Shown piece by piece: positions 4,640 through 7,631 of a DNA stretch of 7,631 nt. The stretch covers positions 1 to 7,631 of the forward strand of contig JAITNC010000098.1 of the NCBI GenBank assembly GCA_031290675.1, written 5' to 3'. A program made the position numbers and the translations under genes. The notes below the pieces were generated by a model. The model had not been told where the DNA came from and made no database searches. It worked only from the letters and a program-made list of their open reading frames with translations. This stretch comes from Campylobacteraceae bacterium. Its GTDB lineage: Bacteria > Campylobacterota > Campylobacteria > Campylobacterales > Campylobacteraceae. How positions within the stretch are numbered: the stretch's first letter is position 1; every line of letters begins with the position of its first letter.

Positions 4640-7201
4640 TCAGTCGGCTAAAGCGTAGTCTTTGATAAGGTTAAAATTTAAATATTTATATATATTTTCC
4701 TCTTTGCCGCTTAGCTTTTTAGGTACTATGCTCAAGTACTCCTCTTTGGTCGGCAAGCGTCCGAGCAGAGCGCACACAGCGCCAAGTTCAGCACTTCCAA
4801 GATATACTTTCGCCCCTACGCCCATTCTGTTGTCAAAATTTCTCGTTGAGGTTGAAAATACCACAGCTGCGTCTTTTACTCTGGCTTGATTTCCCATACA
4901 CAAACTGCAGCCGGGTATCTCTATTCTCGCTCCAGCAGCTCCAAAAACAGAGTAGTATCCCTCTTCTGTGAGTTTTGCCTTATCCATCTTTGTCGGAGGC
5001 GCTATCCAAAGACGTGCGGGTACTTGCCCCTCGCCTCTTAGTATCTCGCCAAGCGCACGATAATGACCTATATTTGTCATACAACTTCCGACAAACACTT
5101 CGTCTATATTTTTGGCTCTACTTGTATCAGCGAGTATCTCGCTCAAAGTCGCCACATCGTCAGGGTCGTTTGGACAAGCGAGTATCGGCTCTTTTATCTC
5201 GTTCAGGTCTATCTCTATCACAGCGGCGTATTTTGCGTTGCTGTCAGCCTTGACAAGCTTCGGATTTTGTATCCACTCTCTCATCTTGTCGGCTCTCCTG
5301 CTCAATGTTTTGGCGTCGCCGTAGCCCGCTTCTATCATTGAGTTGATAAGCGTGATGTTTGAGTTGAGATACTCTATGATGGGCTCTTTGTTCAACGCCA
5401 CGCAGCAAGCCGCCGCACTTCTCTCAGCCGAAGCGTCAGACAGCTCAAACGCCTGCTCCACTTTCATATCGCCAAAACCTTCTATCTCAAGTATCTTTCC
5501 GGCAAATATATTTTTCTTGTTTTGTTTGGAAACGCTCAAAAGTCCCTGCTGTATCGCGTAATACGGTATAGCATTTACCAAATCCCTCAACGTGATACCG
5601 CTTTGAAGTTTGCCTTTAAATCTCACAAGTATGGACTCAGGCATATTTAGCGGCATAGAGCCCGTAACAGCGGCAAACGCCACAAGTCCCGAACCTGCCG
5701 GAAATGATATACCTATCGGAAATCTCGTATGGCTATCTCCGCCCGTGCCGACAGTGTCGGGGAGTACCATTCGGTTGAGCCACGAGTGTATGACGCCGTC
5801 CCCCGCCTTGAGGCTCACGCCCCTTCTGTTTCTGATAAAAGTAGGAAGTGTACGTTGAAGTTTTACATCGCTTGGCTTCGGATACGCCGCTGTGTGGCAA
5901 AAACTCTGCAACACAAAATCAGCCCCAAAATCAAGCGCTGAAAGCTCCACTATCTCATCTCTCGTCATAGGTCCTGTGGTATCTTGACTGCCCACCGTCA
6001 GCGTCAAAGGCTCTACGTACATTCCCGCTCGCACACCTGTTAGTCCGCAGGCAAGTCCTACTATCTTTTGCGCTTGCGTAAAGCCGACATTTTTATCATC
6101 TTGCGGCTGTGAAGGCTTGATAAATGTATCGTCCTCTTTAAGTCCCAGACTTTCTCTCGCTTTTGTGCTTAAGCCTCGTCCTATGATGAGAGGTATGCGT
6201 CCGCCAGCTCTGTACTCATCAACTATCGTATTTGGCGAGAGCGTGAAAGTCCCGACAACTTCGCCGTTTTTTAGTACTTTACCTTCATATGGCAATACGT
6301 CTATCACATCGCCTGTTTTCAGTTTGCCGACATCTACCTCTATCGGAAGTGCGCCGCTATCCTCAGCGGTATTGAAAAATATCGGAGCGATAGTACTTCC
6401 CAAAATCACGCCGCTTGTTTTTTTGTTTGGCACAAAAGGAATATCCTCGCCTATATGCCACTGTATAGAGTTGATACCTGACTTTCTACTGCTTCCCGTA
6501 CCCACGACATCGCCCACATAAGCGACCGTATAGCCTTTGGCTTGAAGTTCTTTTATGGTTTTCAGTGCTTCGGGCATTTTTTTATTTAACATAGCGTTGG
6601 CGTGAAGCGGTATATCGCTCCTCGTGAAAGCTTCGCTCGCAGGGCTCAGGTCGTCCGTATTTGTTTCTCCGTCCACCTTCAAAACAACGAGCGAGAGTTT
6701 TTCGCTAAGCGGCTCTCTGCTCGTGAACCACTCGGCGTTTGCCCAAGAAAGCAAAACATCTTTCGCAAATCTGTTTGTTTTTGAAAGCTCCACTATCGTG
6801 CCGAACGCCTCATATACCAATATAATGTGCTTCAACTCTTCGGCTGCGGCGAGCGCTAAACTCTCATCTTTGCTTGAAAGCGTATCAACCAAAGGTTTGA
6901 CATTGTAACCGCCGAGCATAGTTCCCAAAATTTTTATAGCTTTTATTTTAGAGATGAGTAAACAGGTAACACTTTCTCTTAATATCTCACTCAAAAAGGC
7001 AGCTTTTACACTCGCAGCTTCATCAACTCCGGGCGGAACTCTGTTCTCTAAAAGCTGTAACAAGTATTCGCTGTTTTTATCGTTTTTTTTCAAAAGCTCC
7101 ACAAGTTCAGCCGTCTGCTTGGCGTTTAAGGGCAGTGGCGGCACGCCGTCCTTCTCTCGCAACTCTATATGCTCTTTATACTCTTTCAAAAAATCACTCA
7201 T
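4640..7201 (-). CDS. acnB: Aconitate hydratase B
   Basis: AcnB interconverts citrate and isocitrate through cis-aconitate in the TCA cycle; in many bacteria the cluster-free protein also binds mRNA. The order of parts is typical of AcnB: a HEAT-like helical domain (about 1-155), then the swivel domain ahead of the catalytic domains, with [14 protein letters not shown] (175-188) and [10 protein letters not shown] (234-243). GGDSHTRFP (487-495) belongs to the active site. The [4Fe-4S] ligands are Cys707 in GSCMTN and Cys765/Cys768 in PGCSLCMGN, followed by [13 protein letters not shown] (782-794). All key residues are present, and 853 residues is normal. Two ATG codons are adjacent; AGGA lies seven bases before the second and four before the first, so I start at 7201, giving [11 protein letters not shown]. 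The frame also extends to a TTG at 7228, an unlikely start. It is preceded by a 137-base spacer with its probable promoter. Confidence 0.97.
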   Translation of the reverse strand: MSDFLKEYKEHIELREKDGVPPLPLNAKQTAELVELLKKNDKNSEYLLQLLENRVPPGVDEAASVKAAFLSEILRESVTCLLISKIKAIKILGTMLGGYNVKPLVDTLSSKDESLALAAAEELKHIILVYEAFGTIVELSKTNRFAKDVLLSWANAEWFTSREPLSEKLSLVVLKVDGETNTDDLSPASEAFTRSDIPLHANAMLNKKMPEALKTIKELQAKGYTVAYVGDVVGTGSSRKSGINSIQWHIGEDIPFVPNKKTSGVILGSTIAPIFFNTAEDSGALPIEVDVGKLKTGDVIDVLPYEGKVLKNGEVVGTFTLSPNTIVDEYRAGGRIPLIIGRGLSTKARESLGLKEDDTFIKPSQPQDDKNVGFTQAQKIVGLACGLTGVRAGMYVEPLTLTVGSQDTTGPMTRDEIVELSALDFGADFVLQSFCHTAAYPKPSDVKLQRTLPTFIRNRRGVSLKAGDGVIHSWLNRMVLPDTVGTGGDSHTRFPIGISFPAGSGLVAFAAVTGSMPLNMPESILVRFKGKLQSGITLRDLVNAIPYYAIQQGLLSVSKQNKKNIFAGKILEIEGFGDMKVEQAFELSDASAERSAAACCVALNKEPIIEYLNSNITLINSMIEAGYGDAKTLSRRADKMREWIQNPKLVKADSNAKYAAVIEIDLNEIKEPILACPNDPDDVATLSEILADTSRAKNIDEVFVGSCMTNIGHYRALGEILRGEGQVPARLWIAPPTKMDKAKLTEEGYYSVFGAAGARIEIPGCSLCMGNQARVKDAAVVFSTSTRNFDNRMGVGAKVYLGSAELGAVCALLGRLPTKEEYLSIVPKKLSGKEENIYKYLNFNLIKDYALAD

Positions 7202-7231
7202 CATAATATCCTTTGTGCTTGTTTGCAATTT

Positions 7232-7260
7232 ATTTTAACTGATAAAACTTTTGAGTATCA
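7232..7260 (-). promoter_or_regulatory. Candidate acnB promoter and inverted repeat
   Basis: TAAAAT (7237-7232, minus strand) is a possible -10 with a start near 7225 and a leader of about 24 bases. Just upstream TGATA (7240-7244) and TATCA (7256-7260) form an inverted repeat with an 11-base gap, which could be an operator. A second -10-like run, TAATAATA, lies at 7300-7293. None is strong. Confidence 0.25.
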
Positions 7261-7338
7261 TAAGTCTTTAAACTAATCATTCCACACAGGTGTATTATTA
7301 AGTTTTATTTTTTTGTGTATATTTGGAATAAATGTATC

Positions 7339-7587
7339 TCAATCGCCCAGTGGGCTAAAGCCGAGAGCGAAGATAATGAGCATGTAGCAGATGAACACAA
7401 AAAGCCACGCTATGATATTTAAGATAATAGACGCTGCATCTTTTGTTTTTATCGCTGCAGCAGTGCCAATAACAGCCAATGCAATGACTATAAACAAGTG
7501 TTTCCAAGTCAACATGACAAAGAAATAAAAAATCATCACCACAGCCACAACAATAGCAATGATATTCACAAAAACGCCGCTTTTCAT
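7339..7587 (-). CDS. Small membrane protein of unknown function (82 residues)
   Basis: I do not recognise this protein. Three hydrophobic segments are visible at about 5-26, 30-46 and 52-76, joined by short loops containing TWKH (27-30) and KTKD (47-50). No catalytic motif is visible. The ribosome binding site is excellent (AAGGAGAG, then TAGT, then ATG). A probable upstream gene ends about 13 bases before the start, so it is likely the distal gene of an operon that enters from the right. It ends 137 bases before acnB; no clear terminator follows it. Confidence 0.75.
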   Translation of the reverse strand: MKSGVFVNIIAIVVAVVMIFYFFVMLTWKHLFIVIALAVIGTAAAIKTKDAASIILNIIAWLFVFICYMLIIFALGFSPLGD

Positions 7588-7600
7588 ACTACTCTCCTTT

Positions 7601-7631
7601 TCAAAATAATTTTCCGAGCTCTTTTAGCGCC
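7601..7631 (-). CDS. Possible C-terminal end of an upstream gene (partial)
   Basis: On the minus strand one frame reads ALKELGKLF and then TGA (7603-7601) from the right edge. The stop sits just before the AAGGAG of the next gene, a typical operon junction, and the composition is plausible for a protein end. Nine codons are too few to identify or to be sure of. Confidence 0.35.
   Translation of the reverse strand, partial: ALKELGKLF

Noticed and set aside
5063..5341. Plus-strand frames inside acnB, trmA and ilvA, some over 90 codons
   Set aside because: They are antisense shadows of well-supported genes, with compositions dictated by the opposite strand and no ribosome binding sites or context of their own.

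Overview
The window looks like a chromosomal segment of a Campylobacterota (epsilonproteobacterial) genome, of the free-living Sulfurimonas/Sulfurospirillum kind. The assignment rests on protein style: a short IlvA with one ACT domain, an 853-residue AcnB, a TrmA with an N-terminal cysteine cluster, and AT-rich spacers with extended -10 promoters. The genus is a guess; the phylum is fairly safe. Every confident gene is on the minus strand, so transcription runs right to left.

Layout in transcription order. The right edge holds the last codons of an unidentified gene (7601-7631) and an 82-residue membrane protein (7339-7587). After a 137-base spacer comes acnB (4640-7201), the TCA-cycle aconitase B. 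A 105-base spacer with a strong hairpin leads to trmA (3404-4534), which makes ribothymidine-54 in tRNA. A promoter whose -10 box overlaps the trmA stop codon appears to drive a tight operon of three small membrane proteins of unknown function (3038-3370, 2604-3023, 2243-2602). Then come a CoA-binding-domain protein (1760-2173) and ilvA (552-1763), translationally coupled through an ATGA overlap. IlvA makes 2-oxobutanoate for isoleucine synthesis. The genes do not form one pathway; this is ordinary core metabolism plus unassigned membrane proteins.

The non-genic left end (1-551) is the unusual part. Positions 376-540 carry degenerate copies of a dispersed palindromic repeat of the ATTGC...GCAAT type, probably serving as the end of the ilvA transcript. 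Positions 1-235 are dense in hairpins and flanked by two convergent extended -10 promoters. Two readings compete. One is a plus-strand transcript encoding a 30-residue, strongly cationic, hydrophobic peptide with a good ribosome binding site and an antisense promoter opposite it, which has the architecture of a type I toxin-antitoxin locus such as AapA/IsoA of Helicobacter and Campylobacter. The other is a minus-strand open frame in the same codon register that runs off the left edge but has no conventional start codon near its beginning. The sequence alone does not settle this; the toxin-antitoxin reading is the most interesting hypothesis here.
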